From contig CAILKC010000124.1 in NCBI GenBank assembly GCA_903834675.1, positions 1 to 34,627 of the forward strand: a stretch of DNA of 34,627 nt, given 5' to 3'. The stretch's first letter is position 1. Every line of letters starts with the position of its first letter. Below the pieces are notes generated by a model that saw only the letters and a program-made list of their open reading frames with translations, was not told the DNA's origin and did not search any database. Of this stretch, positions 1 through 8,395 are shown in pieces. Origin of the DNA: an uncultured Victivallales bacterium. Lineage in GTDB: Bacteria > Verrucomicrobiota > Lentisphaeria > Oligosphaerales > JAFGRS01. The translations under genes and the position numbers were made by a program.

Positions 1-90
1 GTGGCCAAAGGCACGGGCATCGTCCTCGAAGAGATGGACAGCCTGTCTCGCGCCATCCACTCTTCCGCCAAACGCTCGAAGAAGTGGTGA
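1..90 (+). CDS. C-terminal end of an unknown protein (partial)
   Basis: A reading frame is open from the first base of the window and stops at TGA (88-90). It gives a 29-residue tail rich in Lys, Arg and Ser that ends SAKRSKKW. The first codon is GTG, but this is the window edge, so the gene probably begins upstream. No family can be recognised from so short a tail. The next gene begins 134 nt downstream on the same strand. It could also be a chance open frame. Confidence 0.35.
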   Translation: MAKGTGIVLEEMDSLSRAIHSSAKRSKKW

Positions 91-224
91 GGGGCGCTGG
101 CCTTCCCGGCCTGCATCACACCCGCCCCCTGATGAACCAGAAGGCCGGCGGGGTCTAGGCTGCAGCTATTCCGGACTGCGGTGCTGCCCCACGTCTGGAC
201 CAGGACACGCCGGAGACGAGCCCG

Positions 225-1733
225 ATGCAAAGCCCCTCGCTGCCCGCGTCGTTTGCCCCTGGCCGCGGCGCGAAACTCCGACAGGCCGTTGCCGCGGCCA
301 AGCGTTTATTTGGCGACGACCTGTGGGACCAGGACGTGGCCCTGCTGTCGGGCTCCAAGCGTGTGCGCGTCTCCATCTGCCGGATCGCGGTCATGGTCGG
401 ACGCGGCTTCGTGGCCCACAACTGCGGCCTGCAGGCCTCGGCCCTGACCTACATTACGCTGATGAGCATGATTCCCGTGCTGGCGCTGATGTTCTCCTTC
501 TCCAAGGGCATCGGCATGCAGAACCGCCTCATCGAACTGATCGGCTTACAGAAGAGCGAGATCGTGGAGAGGGTGCGTGGCCACGAGCAGAAACGGGTCG
601 AGTTTGACGTGGCCCCCCCGGGCTCCCCGGAGGCCAGCAGCGCGGGCAACGGGCAGTTCGCCCTCAGCAGCCTGCCCGAACCGCTGCAGAAAGTGGTCAC
701 CACCGTCTTCTCCTACGTCGAGAATACGAGCTTCGGCGCCCTGGGCCTGGTGGGATCTCTGCTGTTGCTCTGGGGGGCAGTGCAGGCCATGCATAAGCTG
801 GAGCAGACCTTCAATCATATCTGGGGGGTGCGCACGCCGAGGCCCCTGTTCCGGCGTTTCACCGAGTACTTCTTCGTGCTGGCCCTGGTGCCGGTGCTAC
901 TCGTGGTGGTCACCAGCGCCAATGCGGCCCTGTCGGCGCCGGCGGTGATCAGCCGTATTCATCTCTGGTTCGGGCCCTTGGCCGAACTCTACACCGGCAT
1001 CCTGCGGCTCTTCGGCGTGACCGTGATCGTGGGCGCTTTTGCCTTCCTGTACCGGTTCATGCCCAATACCGACGTCAAGCCCGTTCCCGCACTGCTGGGT
1101 GGGCTGGTGGGCGGCGCGTTGTGGTATGCCACGCAGTGGGCCTACATCACCTTCCAAATCGGGGTCACCAACTACAACGCCATCTACGGCACCTTTGCCG
1201 CGGTGCCTTTCTTCCTTGCCTGGCTCTACACGAACTGGACCATTGTCCTGTTCGGGGCCGAAGTCAGCTTCGCGGTACAGAATTACCGCACCACCATCCT
1301 CGAAGGCTCGGCGGCGGCCTCGACGCCGGCAGCGAGGGTGCTGCTGGGGATCGTGCTGACCTATGAGTCCTGCAAGGCCTTCCTGGCCTGCGAGCGCGGC
1401 TGGCGTCCGGCGGAGTTTGCCCGGGTCCATGCCCTGCCCATGCGCCTGGTGGCCAGCGTCGCTACCACGCTGGTGACCGCGGGCATCCTGGTCCCCGTCG
1501 ATCTCGGTGGCGAGCGCGAGCGCTGCTATGTCCCAGGCAAACCGCCGGAACAACTGACCCTGGCCGACGTGGAAGCGGCCGTGCGCGCCAACCACAAGCC
1601 CTGCACTGATCAACTTCTCCGCCTCGTGCCCGAGCGCGTTGCCGCCACCCTGCAGAAGCCCTACAACGCCTTCTTTGGCCACTTGTCAACGGTGACCTTC
1701 CGCGCCCTGGTCGAGAGGGAGAACGAGGCGTGA
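225..1733 (+). CDS. YihY/BrkB family inner-membrane protein
   Basis: This 502-residue protein has a cytoplasmic N-terminus of about 60 residues followed by the YihY/BrkB membrane domain (about residues 60-360). The motif AHNCGLQASALTYITLMSMIPVLAL and the later YNAIYGTFAAVPFFLAWLY plus WTIVLFGAEVSF are the family signatures. About six membrane helices are expected. The C-terminal 140 residues are soluble and resemble the accessory domain of longer members. The family was once called ribonuclease BN, but that activity belongs to another protein and its real role is unsettled. The ATG at 225 follows a GGAG about ten bases upstream. A 21-nt gap separates it from the FG-GAP gene, so the two may be co-transcribed. 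Confidence 0.88.
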   Translation: MQSPSLPASFAPGRGAKLRQAVAAAKRLFGDDLWDQDVALLSGSKRVRVSICRIAVMVGRGFVAHNCGLQASALTYITLMSMIPVLALMFSFSKGIGMQNRLIELIGLQKSEIVERVRGHEQKRVEFDVAPPGSPEASSAGNGQFALSSLPEPLQKVVTTVFSYVENTSFGALGLVGSLLLLWGAVQAMHKLEQTFNHIWGVRTPRPLFRRFTEYFFVLALVPVLLVVVTSANAALSAPAVISRIHLWFGPLAELYTGILRLFGVTVIVGAFAFLYRFMPNTDVKPVPALLGGLVGGALWYATQWAYITFQIGVTNYNAIYGTFAAVPFFLAWLYTNWTIVLFGAEVSFAVQNYRTTILEGSAAASTPAARVLLGIVLTYESCKAFLACERGWRPAEFARVHALPMRLVASVATTLVTAGILVPVDLGGERERCYVPGKPPEQLTLADVEAAVRANHKPCTDQLLRLVPERVAATLQKPYNAFFGHLSTVTFRALVERENEA

Positions 1734-1754
1734 CGGCAGCAGAGGGGACAGACC

Positions 1755-3077
1755 GTGAAGCACTGCACCGAACTGGACTTTGGGCCCTACGGCGGGGCGG
1801 AATTGTTCTTTGCGGACATCGATGGCGATGGGCAGATCGAGATTCTCGCCTATCAGGGCCCCGGCGTATTCGGCGCCACGCCGTACCGGTCCTGGCCTCA
1901 GGTGGCGCCAGTGCTACCGCGCTCCACCTGTCTTTCGGCGTTTCGCCGCGACGGCACCCGCCTCTGGAGCTTCGGCGAGCCCAACCCCACGGATAGACCC
2001 TACGCGGCGCATGCCTTTGAAGCCTGCGTCAGCGTCGGCGACATCGACGGGGATGGCACGCCGACCGTGGCCCTGGCTGACGGTTCCCGGCTGCTGCTTC
2101 TCGACGGTCCCAGCGGCGCCCTGCGGACGGCGGCATCTCTGGCGGCAGACAACCTCTACATCGTCGGCATGCTGGGACAACCCAGCGCGCCAGGCGAGGC
2201 TGTGCTTGCCGCCAAGAACGGCGAGGGCGGCAGCGGGCCCTGGCGCTACGGCGAGCCGGTGCTTGGCTTCGACCGGGACCTGCGTCCAGTCTGGGGACCT
2301 GTCGCCATCCCCGGCGGGGGCCACTACATCCTCGGTGTCGACCTTGACCGCCGCGGTCGCCACGACTTCCTCATTGGTTACTGTCGCGTCACTCCCGCCG
2401 GACAGTGGACCTGCCTGGTGGAGGGCCTCGATCCCGCCCGCGTCGATGCGGCCACGGCCCACGTCGACTACACCGAGGTCCTGCCCATCGGCCGAACCCA
2501 GTGCCTGGTGGGCTTTGCCGGTTCCGATAAAGCCTACCTGGTGGGTCCCCGCCGACGCACGCGCTTCGTGCGTCCCGACACCCACGTGCAAGGCTGCGCG
2601 GTGGGGCGATTCCGTTCCGACAGCCGTTTCCAGATGATGATCTACAACGACGATGGGCCGCTGCTGCTGGTTGATGCCGCCGGGCGGGAACTCTGGCGTT
2701 TGCCCACCACGCCTCTCGAACAGTGGCCGCTGGGACAACCCGAGTGCTGCCGCGGCCGCGTCTTCCACCGCAACCGGCCCATCGTGCGCTGGCCGGGTCG
2801 GCCGGACCGCGTCGTCTTCTCCGACGGCGGTTGGCCTTGGGTCATCGACGGCGACGGCCTGGTCACCCGCTGTTTCGACCCGCCGGAAACCGCGCGCCAG
2901 CCCGAGCAGACTCTGCCGGAACAGGCGCGGGCAGACGATATGGGCTTCGGCTTCGCCACCCAGATCGTGGATTGGACCGGCGACGGCACCCCGCACGCCG
3001 TCATCTACGACCGTCGCCGACTCTGGGTCTTCCCGCCTCCGGAAACGACTCAGGCCCGCTCCCGGAAGGTGATATGA
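1755..3077 (+). CDS. FG-GAP/VCBS-repeat beta-propeller protein
   Basis: This 440-residue protein starts at GTG, with GAGGGG about seven bases upstream. It contains repeated calcium-binding FG-GAP/VCBS blades: ADIDGDGQIEILAY near residue 20, VGDIDGDGTPTVALADG near residue 95, LGVDLDRRGRHDFLIGY near 195 and VDWTGDGTPHAVIY near 415. The repeats suggest a seven- or eight-bladed propeller. Such propellers occur in integrin-like binding proteins and in family 11 rhamnogalacturonan lyases, but I see no basis to assign lyase activity. There is no signal peptide, which is odd for a fold that is mostly extracellular, and no better upstream start is visible. It follows the YihY gene at 21 nt. Confidence 0.75.
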   Translation: MKHCTELDFGPYGGAELFFADIDGDGQIEILAYQGPGVFGATPYRSWPQVAPVLPRSTCLSAFRRDGTRLWSFGEPNPTDRPYAAHAFEACVSVGDIDGDGTPTVALADGSRLLLLDGPSGALRTAASLAADNLYIVGMLGQPSAPGEAVLAAKNGEGGSGPWRYGEPVLGFDRDLRPVWGPVAIPGGGHYILGVDLDRRGRHDFLIGYCRVTPAGQWTCLVEGLDPARVDAATAHVDYTEVLPIGRTQCLVGFAGSDKAYLVGPRRRTRFVRPDTHVQGCAVGRFRSDSRFQMMIYNDDGPLLLVDAAGRELWRLPTTPLEQWPLGQPECCRGRVFHRNRPIVRWPGRPDRVVFSDGGWPWVIDGDGLVTRCFDPPETARQPEQTLPEQARADDMGFGFATQIVDWTGDGTPHAVIYDRRRLWVFPPPETTQARSRKVI

Positions 3078-3081
3078 GCAA

Positions 3082-3105
3082 CCCTAGGAGGCTCTTGCAG
3101 AACCC
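3082..3105 (+). repeat. Short hairpin repeat after a stop codon (copy 1)
   Basis: Five bases after the TGA of the FG-GAP gene comes CCCTAGGAGGCTCTTGCAGA followed by ACCC. A near-identical copy (one indel, one substitution) lies in the reverse orientation at 27465-27487, overlapping the stop codon of the substrate-binding-protein gene. In that copy the core is a perfect hairpin, GGCTCT-TGC-AGAGCC; here one pair is disrupted. Both copies have the same orientation relative to the upstream gene. There is no T-run, so it is not a classic intrinsic terminator. Confidence 0.5.
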
Positions 3106-3119
3106 CACACATGCCCCCT

Positions 3120-3228
3120 GGAGCCCGCGATGCCATCGCCCGTCCCGGGCGGGTTCGCGGTACCCGCCGACAAAAGGACCCCAGAGACGGCGGAAGCCCC
3201 GGCAGCGCCGGTGCGGACCGCCGGCTCC
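3120..3228 (+). mobile_element. MITE-like two-hairpin repeat element, copy 1
   Basis: A 109-bp element is bounded by inverted ends CCTGGAGCC and GGCTCCAGG. The left module (3120-3163) folds with outer stem CCGCGA/TCGCGG around GCCCG-TCC-CGGGC. The right module (3187-3228) folds around CCGGC-AGC-GCCGG. A second copy lies inverted at 31366-31458. The right modules differ at one base and the left modules at about four, with the changes mainly in loops and linker. No coding capacity or target duplication is visible. It lies between two convergent genes. Confidence 0.65.
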
Positions 3229-3300
3229 AGGCAGGTTTCGGCGACGGCCTTGTGGTTCTGCAAGCCGCTCATAGCTCCGGACTCGGGCCTGATGGCAGCT

Positions 3301-4098
3301 TCACGGGACCAGCGCACCCCGCGGCGCCAGCCGCAGGCGCCAGACGCCGACCAGGGCCTCGACGGCGATGCCAAAGCGCATCTTGGAGACGCCCACCCGA
3401 CGGTCGGGGAAGTGGATCGGCACCTCGCGCACGGCGGCCCCCAGCAGCCGGGCCCGGTACAGCATCTCGATCTGGAAACCAAACTGCCGCAGATACAGCG
3501 GCCTCTCGACCCCACGCGCCAACAGCGCCGCCCGCCAGCAGCGGAAGCCTCCCGTGGCATCGCGTACACCCAAACCCAAGATCAGTGCCGCATAGCGCGA
3601 GCCGACCAGGCTGGTGAGGCGCCGCGGCCACGGCCAGCCTTCGGTGGACCCACCCGCGGCATAGCGCGAGCCCAACACCAGGTCCGCCCCGGAACGCAGC
3701 GCGCCAAGCAATGCGGGCAGGTGCTCGGGACGATGGGAGAAGTCGGCATCCATCTGAATCACGGCGCGGGCCCCGGCGGCCAGCGCCTGGCGGAAGCCGT
3801 CGATGTAGGCCGGGCCCAGACCCTCGCGCCGCGCCCGAACCAGCAGGTCAACACCCGCATCGGCGAGACGGTGGACGCGCACCGCCTCGGCAGTGCCGTC
3901 CGGGCTCTGGTCGTCGACCACCAGCAGGCGCGCTTCCGGCAACGCCGCGCGTACCGCCTTTAGCAGGGGGATGATCGTGTCGCGCTCGTTGAAGGTGGGG
4001 ACGACCACGGTCACCCCGCCACCCGTCGGCGACACCCCGCCGTCGTCCAGCCCGGCGTCCGCCGGGTTCGCTGGCCTCTGGGGTTGCAGCGCTGCCAT
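3301..4098 (-). CDS. Polyprenol-phosphate mannose synthase-like GT2 glycosyltransferase
   Basis: This is a family 2 glycosyltransferase of the dolichol/polyprenol-phosphate mannosyltransferase type. It would transfer a sugar from a GDP- or UDP-sugar to a lipid phosphate on the cytoplasmic face of the membrane. Visible motifs are VVVPTFNERDTI at the N-terminus, VVDDQSPDGT, the metal-binding QMDADFSHRPEHLP and the GSRYAAGGS and ATGGFRCWR segments. Length (265 residues) matches single-domain DPM1-type enzymes; there are no C-terminal membrane helices. I chose the ATG at 4098, preceded by AAGGG. A GTG at 4113 overlapping the upstream TGA (GTGA) would add five residues. It is the last gene of the set with the HAD phosphatase and aminopeptidase. 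Confidence 0.85.
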   Translation of the reverse strand: MAALQPQRPANPADAGLDDGGVSPTGGGVTVVVPTFNERDTIIPLLKAVRAALPEARLLVVDDQSPDGTAEAVRVHRLADAGVDLLVRARREGLGPAYIDGFRQALAAGARAVIQMDADFSHRPEHLPALLGALRSGADLVLGSRYAAGGSTEGWPWPRRLTSLVGSRYAALILGLGVRDATGGFRCWRAALLARGVERPLYLRQFGFQIEMLYRARLLGAAVREVPIHFPDRRVGVSKMRFGIAVEALVGVWRLRLAPRGALVP

Positions 4099-4109
4099 GG
4101 GGGTTCCCT

Positions 4110-5015
4110 TCACAAACCTCGACCCGCCGCACCCAGGGCGTCGGCCATCAGGGCATGCAGGTCGCCCAGATGTTCTACGCTCAGGTCAGGCCGCACCTCC
4201 AGCCCGACGCCATACACGCCGTCTTCCTGCGGATTCGCCACCTTACAGCTCAGCGCCCCGGCATTGGCGGCCAGCAGGATGTCCGTCTGCAGACGATCGC
4301 CGATCATCAGGATTTGGCCGGACTGAAGGCCATGCCGGGTAGCGATGGGCCACAACATTTCGGGATTGGGCTTGCCCAGCACCTTGTCCGGCGACCGCAG
4401 CGTCGCCGCGGTCAGGCAGGCGCAGATCGAGCCGCAGTCCACCAGCAGCGTCTCTTCGTCGGTTGGACAGATGACGTCGGGGTGGGTCGCGATGAAGGGC
4501 CTGCCGCGCCGGATCCAGTACCCCGCCCGGCACAGCCGCTCGTAGCTCAGGCCCGTGTCGAACCCGACCACCACCACCTCGGGGTTATCGTCGACGTCCG
4601 TGAAGCCTGCCTCAGCCATCTCGGCACGCAGACTCGGGGTGCCCAGAATGAAGAGCCGTTTCTGCCCAGCGTACTCCTGGCGCAGGTAGTCCACCGTGTT
4701 CCAGGTCGAGGTGTACATCTGCGCCGGCTCGATCTGAATGCCCAGGTCGGCCAGCTTGTCGAGATAGACCTGCCGACTCTTGGATGAGTTGTTGGTCAGG
4801 AAGGTGAAGCCGATCCCATGCGCCCTGAGGAAATCAAGCCACGGCAGCGTCCAAGGGAAGAGCGTCGCGCCGCGGTAGATCGTGCCGTCCATGTCCATCA
4901 CCACATGACGGACGCGTCGCAGCAGGGAGGCCGAGTCATGGGGTTCAGAGTTCAGAATGTGGGATTCCTGAGTTGCGGGTTCGGGGCCCAGAGGGTCCGT
5001 CGTCCGTGGTTCCAA
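4110..5015 (-). CDS. NagD-like HAD-IIA family hydrolase
   Basis: A haloacid-dehalogenase-superfamily phosphatase of the NagD/pNPPase (IIA) branch, which hydrolyses small phosphorylated metabolites. Visible motifs are VVMDMDGTIYRG (nucleophile Asp and acid/base Asp), motif II TFLTNNSSKSR, the Lys in VLGKPNPEM and motif IV MIGDRLQTDI, with a C2 cap between motifs II and III. The 5' end is uncertain. The frame opens with TTG at 5015, giving about 39 residues before motif I with no similarity I can recognise, whereas the family usually begins 5-10 residues before it. The gene overlaps or nearly touches the glycosyltransferase downstream and lies 39 nt after the aminopeptidase. Confidence 0.85.
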   Translation of the reverse strand: MEPRTTDPLGPEPATQESHILNSEPHDSASLLRRVRHVVMDMDGTIYRGATLFPWTLPWLDFLRAHGIGFTFLTNNSSKSRQVYLDKLADLGIQIEPAQMYTSTWNTVDYLRQEYAGQKRLFILGTPSLRAEMAEAGFTDVDDNPEVVVVGFDTGLSYERLCRAGYWIRRGRPFIATHPDVICPTDEETLLVDCGSICACLTAATLRSPDKVLGKPNPEMLWPIATRHGLQSGQILMIGDRLQTDILLAANAGALSCKVANPQEDGVYGVGLEVRPDLSVEHLGDLHALMADALGAAGRGL

Positions 5016-5054
5016 AATACCCGCCGGGCGCAGCCCCCCGCCGGGCGCAGTACC

Positions 5055-6512
5055 TCAGCGCCGGACATGAGCCAGGAAGGCACGGTAGCCCTTGTAGGCC
5101 ATGTAGGCGTCCAGCTTGCCGGCCACCTCCCAGGGCGCGTGCATGCTGAACAGGCCCACCCCGCAGTCCACTACATCCATGCCGTAGCGCGCTAGAAACT
5201 GCGCAATGGTGCCGCCGCCACCGACGTCTACCTTGCCCAGTTCCCCCGACTGCCACACCACCCCGGCGCTATTGAACACCTGCCGGATTTCGGCCATGAA
5301 CTCGGCGCTGGCATCGCTCGAACCGGACTTGCCGCGCGAGCCGGTGTACTTTGCCACGACCACGCCGGCGTTGATCTGGGCCATGTTGTTGGGGCTGCTG
5401 ACGTCGGGGTAGTTCGGGTCATGCAGAGCATTCACGTCCGCCGACAGCATCCGCGAGCGCTCCAGGCAACGCCGCAGGGCCAGGTTCGTGTCCACCGCGC
5501 CGGTCAGGGCGATCATTTCGGCAACGCTATTCTCGAGGAACACGGAATCCATGCCGGTGGCGCCCACCGAACCGATTTCCTCCTTGTCACAGAGGAGAAC
5601 GACGGCGGTATGCTCCGGGGTGGCCTCGAGATCAAACAGTGCCCTCAGCCCGGCATAGGCGCAGACCCGGTCATCGTGGGCATAGCCGAGGATCATAGAG
5701 CGGTCCAGGCCCAGGTCCCGCGCCGGCCCGGCCGGCACGATCTCCAACTCGGCGCTGGCAAAGTCCTGCTCCTCGATCCCGTAGCGCTTCTCCAGCAGGC
5801 GCAGGATGCCGAGTTTCACCTTGTCCTTCACCTCGGGGTCATCGTCCGCTTTCTCGGCCGGCAGACTGCCGAACAGCACATTCAACCCCTCGCCGTTGAT
5901 CCCCTCCGACATCGGCTTGGCTGCCTGTTCCTTGCCCAGATGCGGCAACAGGTCCGTGATCGTAAACACCGGGTCGGCTGGGTCTTCGCCGATGCACACC
6001 TGCACCAGGGTGCCATCCTGGCGAACGACCACGCCGTGCAGGGCCAGCGGCATGGCCACCCACTGGTACTTCTTGATGCCACCATAGTAATGGGTGTCGA
6101 GCAAGGCGACGCCGCCGTCCTGATAGAGCGGCACCGGTTTCGCGTCGAGCCGCGGCGCATCCGTGTGCCCGCCGACCAGGTGCAGGCCCTGCTCGAAGCC
6201 ACGCTTGCCGATGACCGCCGCCAGCAGGGTCTTGCCCCGGCAGCCGCGGTACACTTTCATCCCCGGTTTCAGGCGCTGCGCACCATCACGCAAGCTGTCC
6301 AGATCCACGAAACCGCGGGACTGCGCCTGCGACACCGCCAGGGCAAAAGCCTCCCGTTCGGTCTTGGCAACGCTCAGAAAGTCGACGTAGTCACGGCAGT
6401 ACGCCGCCACCGACTCCCGTTCCGCCGGGCTGATGGCGGACCAGGCATTGTCACGCTTCCAGACGCGAGCCGGGGCAGCCGCGGGGACCGCGCCCTTCGT
6501 CTTCTGTGTCAT
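5055..6512 (-). CDS. M18 family zinc aminopeptidase
   Basis: A 485-residue cytoplasmic metallo-aminopeptidase of family M18 (aspartyl aminopeptidase/aminopeptidase I), which removes N-terminal residues from peptides using two metal ions. Key segments: GGHTDAPRLD (His116 and Asp118), GYAHDDRVCAY (Asp near 280), LLCDKEEIGSVGATG (Glu pair near 311) and SMHAPWEVAGKLD (His458). The family includes long ApeA-like bacterial forms of this size. The ATG at 6512 is preceded by GGAG eight bases upstream. It is the first gene of a leftward set with the HAD phosphatase and glycosyltransferase, and is transcribed divergently from tmk. Confidence 0.92.
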   Translation of the reverse strand: MTQKTKGAVPAAAPARVWKRDNAWSAISPAERESVAAYCRDYVDFLSVAKTEREAFALAVSQAQSRGFVDLDSLRDGAQRLKPGMKVYRGCRGKTLLAAVIGKRGFEQGLHLVGGHTDAPRLDAKPVPLYQDGGVALLDTHYYGGIKKYQWVAMPLALHGVVVRQDGTLVQVCIGEDPADPVFTITDLLPHLGKEQAAKPMSEGINGEGLNVLFGSLPAEKADDDPEVKDKVKLGILRLLEKRYGIEEQDFASAELEIVPAGPARDLGLDRSMILGYAHDDRVCAYAGLRALFDLEATPEHTAVVLLCDKEEIGSVGATGMDSVFLENSVAEMIALTGAVDTNLALRRCLERSRMLSADVNALHDPNYPDVSSPNNMAQINAGVVVAKYTGSRGKSGSSDASAEFMAEIRQVFNSAGVVWQSGELGKVDVGGGGTIAQFLARYGMDVVDCGVGLFSMHAPWEVAGKLDAYMAYKGYRAFLAHVRR

Positions 6513-6557
6513 CTGCGCTTCTCCAAACTGACCTGCGCCCGGCCTGAGGGGTTCCCG

Positions 6558-6585
6558 TTGCGAGCCGGGCGCCGTCTACTATATT
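6558..6585 (+). promoter_or_regulatory. Candidate sigma70-type promoter for tmk-holB
   Basis: TTGCGA (6558-6563), a 16-bp spacer and TATATT (6580-6585). It lies about 105 nt before the tmk start, and its -10 box overlaps the -10 of a candidate promoter on the opposite strand. Confidence 0.4.
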
Positions 6586-6607
6586 CCGTGCATCGAAGAC
6601 CGACCAA
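6578..6607 (-). promoter_or_regulatory. Candidate sigma70-type promoter for the aminopeptidase gene
   Basis: Read leftward: TTGGTC (6607-6602), an 18-bp spacer and TATAGT (6583-6578). The expected leader is about 60 nt before the ATG at 6512. The two divergent -10 boxes share the bases ACTATATT. Confidence 0.4.
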
Positions 6608-6690
6608 CCCAGGCCCGGTCGGAGTCGAGAATCGGGGCGTGAGTCGGTCCCTCAAGTGGGCTTCGCATAAGCCCGGGCGCCGGAGAGAGC

Positions 6691-7347
6691 GTGGCTGTCC
6701 GAACCATCCAAGGCGGGTTCTTCATCACCTTCGAGGGCCCTGAAGGCGCCGGCAAGACGACGCAGATCGGGCTGCTTGAAAACGTCCTCCGCGGCCGCGG
6801 CTTTGCCGTCACCGTCACCCGCGAGCCCGGCGGCACCCTTCTCGGCGAACGCCTGCGCGAGCTGATCAAGCACTTCGATGGGCCCGAAGGCGTGGCTCCT
6901 GAGGCGGAGTTGCTCATGTTCGGCGCCAGTCGCGCCCAACACCTGCGCCTGCTCATCCAGCCCCACCTCGCCGCCGGTGGCATTGTGCTCTGCGACCGTT
7001 TTGCCGACTCCACCACCGTCTACCAGGGCCTCGCCCGTGGCCTGGACCGCAGCTTCATCGAGGCCATGCACCGTTTCACCGTCGGCGAGCGCTGGCCCGA
7101 CCTAACCTTCCTGCTGGACCTCGAGGTCGACGCCGGCCTGGAGCGCGCCCGGCAGCGGCGTCTTGCCACGCCCGGCCCCGTCGATCGCATCGAAGCCGAG
7201 TCGCGCCCCTTTCACGAGGCGGTGCGGCAGGGCTTCCTGCAGCTCGCCCAAGCCAACCCGGGGCGCTTCCGCATCGTCGCCGCCGCGGCCCCCCCCGAGA
7301 CCGTCCACGCCCGGATTCTGGAGGGTCTCGACCGTGCCCTTGGCTGA
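6691..7347 (+). CDS. tmk: Thymidylate kinase
   Basis: This 218-residue enzyme phosphorylates dTMP to dTDP with ATP, an essential step in dTTP synthesis. The P-loop FEGPEGAGKTTQ is at residues 14-25, TREPGGT near 43-49, the DRFADSTTVYQG motif near 102-112 and a basic LID-region segment (RQRRLATPGPVDRIE) near 154. The start is GTG, preceded by GGAGAGAGC, a good ribosome-binding site. The last 14 bases overlap the start of the delta' subunit gene, the common bacterial tmk-holB arrangement. Confidence 0.96.
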   Translation: MAVRTIQGGFFITFEGPEGAGKTTQIGLLENVLRGRGFAVTVTREPGGTLLGERLRELIKHFDGPEGVAPEAELLMFGASRAQHLRLLIQPHLAAGGIVLCDRFADSTTVYQGLARGLDRSFIEAMHRFTVGERWPDLTFLLDLEVDAGLERARQRRLATPGPVDRIEAESRPFHEAVRQGFLQLAQANPGRFRIVAAAAPPETVHARILEGLDRALG

Positions 7348-8395
7348 GTTCAGCGACGCCTTTCCCGACCTCTGCCGACGCCTGCTCGTCTCCCGGCGGG
7401 CAGACCGCGTCGGGCAAGCTTATCTGTTCGTCGGCGACAGCCCGCCGCTGCTGCTGCGCTTCGTGACCGCCTGGGCCCAGGTGCGCGCCTGCCTGACTCC
7501 CTGTCCCGATGGCGATGCCTGCGGCACCTGCGAATCCTGTCACCGCCTGGCGAACGACACCTACCCCGAGCGCTTCGACCTCGTTCCTGAGTCGAAGACG
7601 CGTCAGATTCTGGTCGACGCCATGCGCACCTTCCATAATGGGCTCAACCGAACCACCGCTGCCTCCCGCCCCAAGATCGGGGTCATCGCCGAAGCCGACT
7701 GCATGGGTAACGAGGCTCAGAATAGCTTCCTCAAGACCCTCGAAGAGCCGCCGCCGCACACCCTGCTGCTGCTCTACACCACTCAGCCCCGTCTGCTCCT
7801 GCCCACTATCCGCTCGCGCTGCCAGGTTGTCCCCGTACTCCACAACCGCGTCGATTATGCGGACCTCCGCCAGCGCGGCCTCTTCGCCCTCCTCGCACCC
7901 CTGCACCGTCAGGCGGGCGCAGCCGTGGGTCTGCGCACGTCGGCGCAGCTTCAGGCCCTCTTCGCACAACTCGGCGCCGAGGCCGAAGCCGCCGTCGGCA
8001 GCGGTATCGAGGAGAGCTGGACTGAGATGATCGAAGCCGACAAGGGGCTGCGCAAACGCCTCGGTGAACAACGCGATACCCGCGTCGCCGCCGAGTATGT
8101 CCGCCGCCGCCGCCAGATCGAGGACGGCATCCAGGCCTGGTTCCTCCAACAACGCCTCCTGGCCGCCGACGTCCGCCCTGACCTCCTGCCCCACCCCGAG
8201 TTCCTTCAAGACCTCCCCAAAGACCCGCACCACCCTCCACCGCTCCCCGACGACGCCGATGAAGACCTCCGCTTCGTCGCCGACCTCCTCCGCGCCCTTC
8301 GCGCCAGTCTCAACGAAGCCCTCACCCTCGATGCTTTCTGCCTCTCGGTCAGCGCCAAAACCCACCCACCGAAAAAAACTGCCCGCCTCGCTTGA
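7334..8395 (+). CDS. holB: DNA polymerase III delta' subunit (clamp loader)
   Basis: The delta' subunit is part of the clamp loader that opens the sliding clamp. The N-terminal AAA+ domain has the zinc-binding cysteines of this family (CPDGDACGTCESC, Cys57/63/66/69), the conserved EADCMGNEAQNSFLKTLEEPP and the SRC motif in TIRSRCQVV. The Walker A region is degenerate (VGDSPPLLLRF, no GKT), as expected for delta', which does not hydrolyse ATP. The start is GTG at 7334, inside the end of tmk, with GGAGGG eight bases upstream. The 353-residue product carries a charged, proline-rich C-terminus. Confidence 0.92.
   Translation: MPLAEFSDAFPDLCRRLLVSRRADRVGQAYLFVGDSPPLLLRFVTAWAQVRACLTPCPDGDACGTCESCHRLANDTYPERFDLVPESKTRQILVDAMRTFHNGLNRTTAASRPKIGVIAEADCMGNEAQNSFLKTLEEPPPHTLLLLYTTQPRLLLPTIRSRCQVVPVLHNRVDYADLRQRGLFALLAPLHRQAGAAVGLRTSAQLQALFAQLGAEAEAAVGSGIEESWTEMIEADKGLRKRLGEQRDTRVAAEYVRRRRQIEDGIQAWFLQQRLLAADVRPDLLPHPEFLQDLPKDPHHPPPLPDDADEDLRFVADLLRALRASLNEALTLDAFCLSVSAKTHPPKKTARLA

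Noticed and set aside
7076..8365. A 429-residue open frame on the - strand
   Set aside because: Antisense to tmk and holB; composition biased, with no domain.
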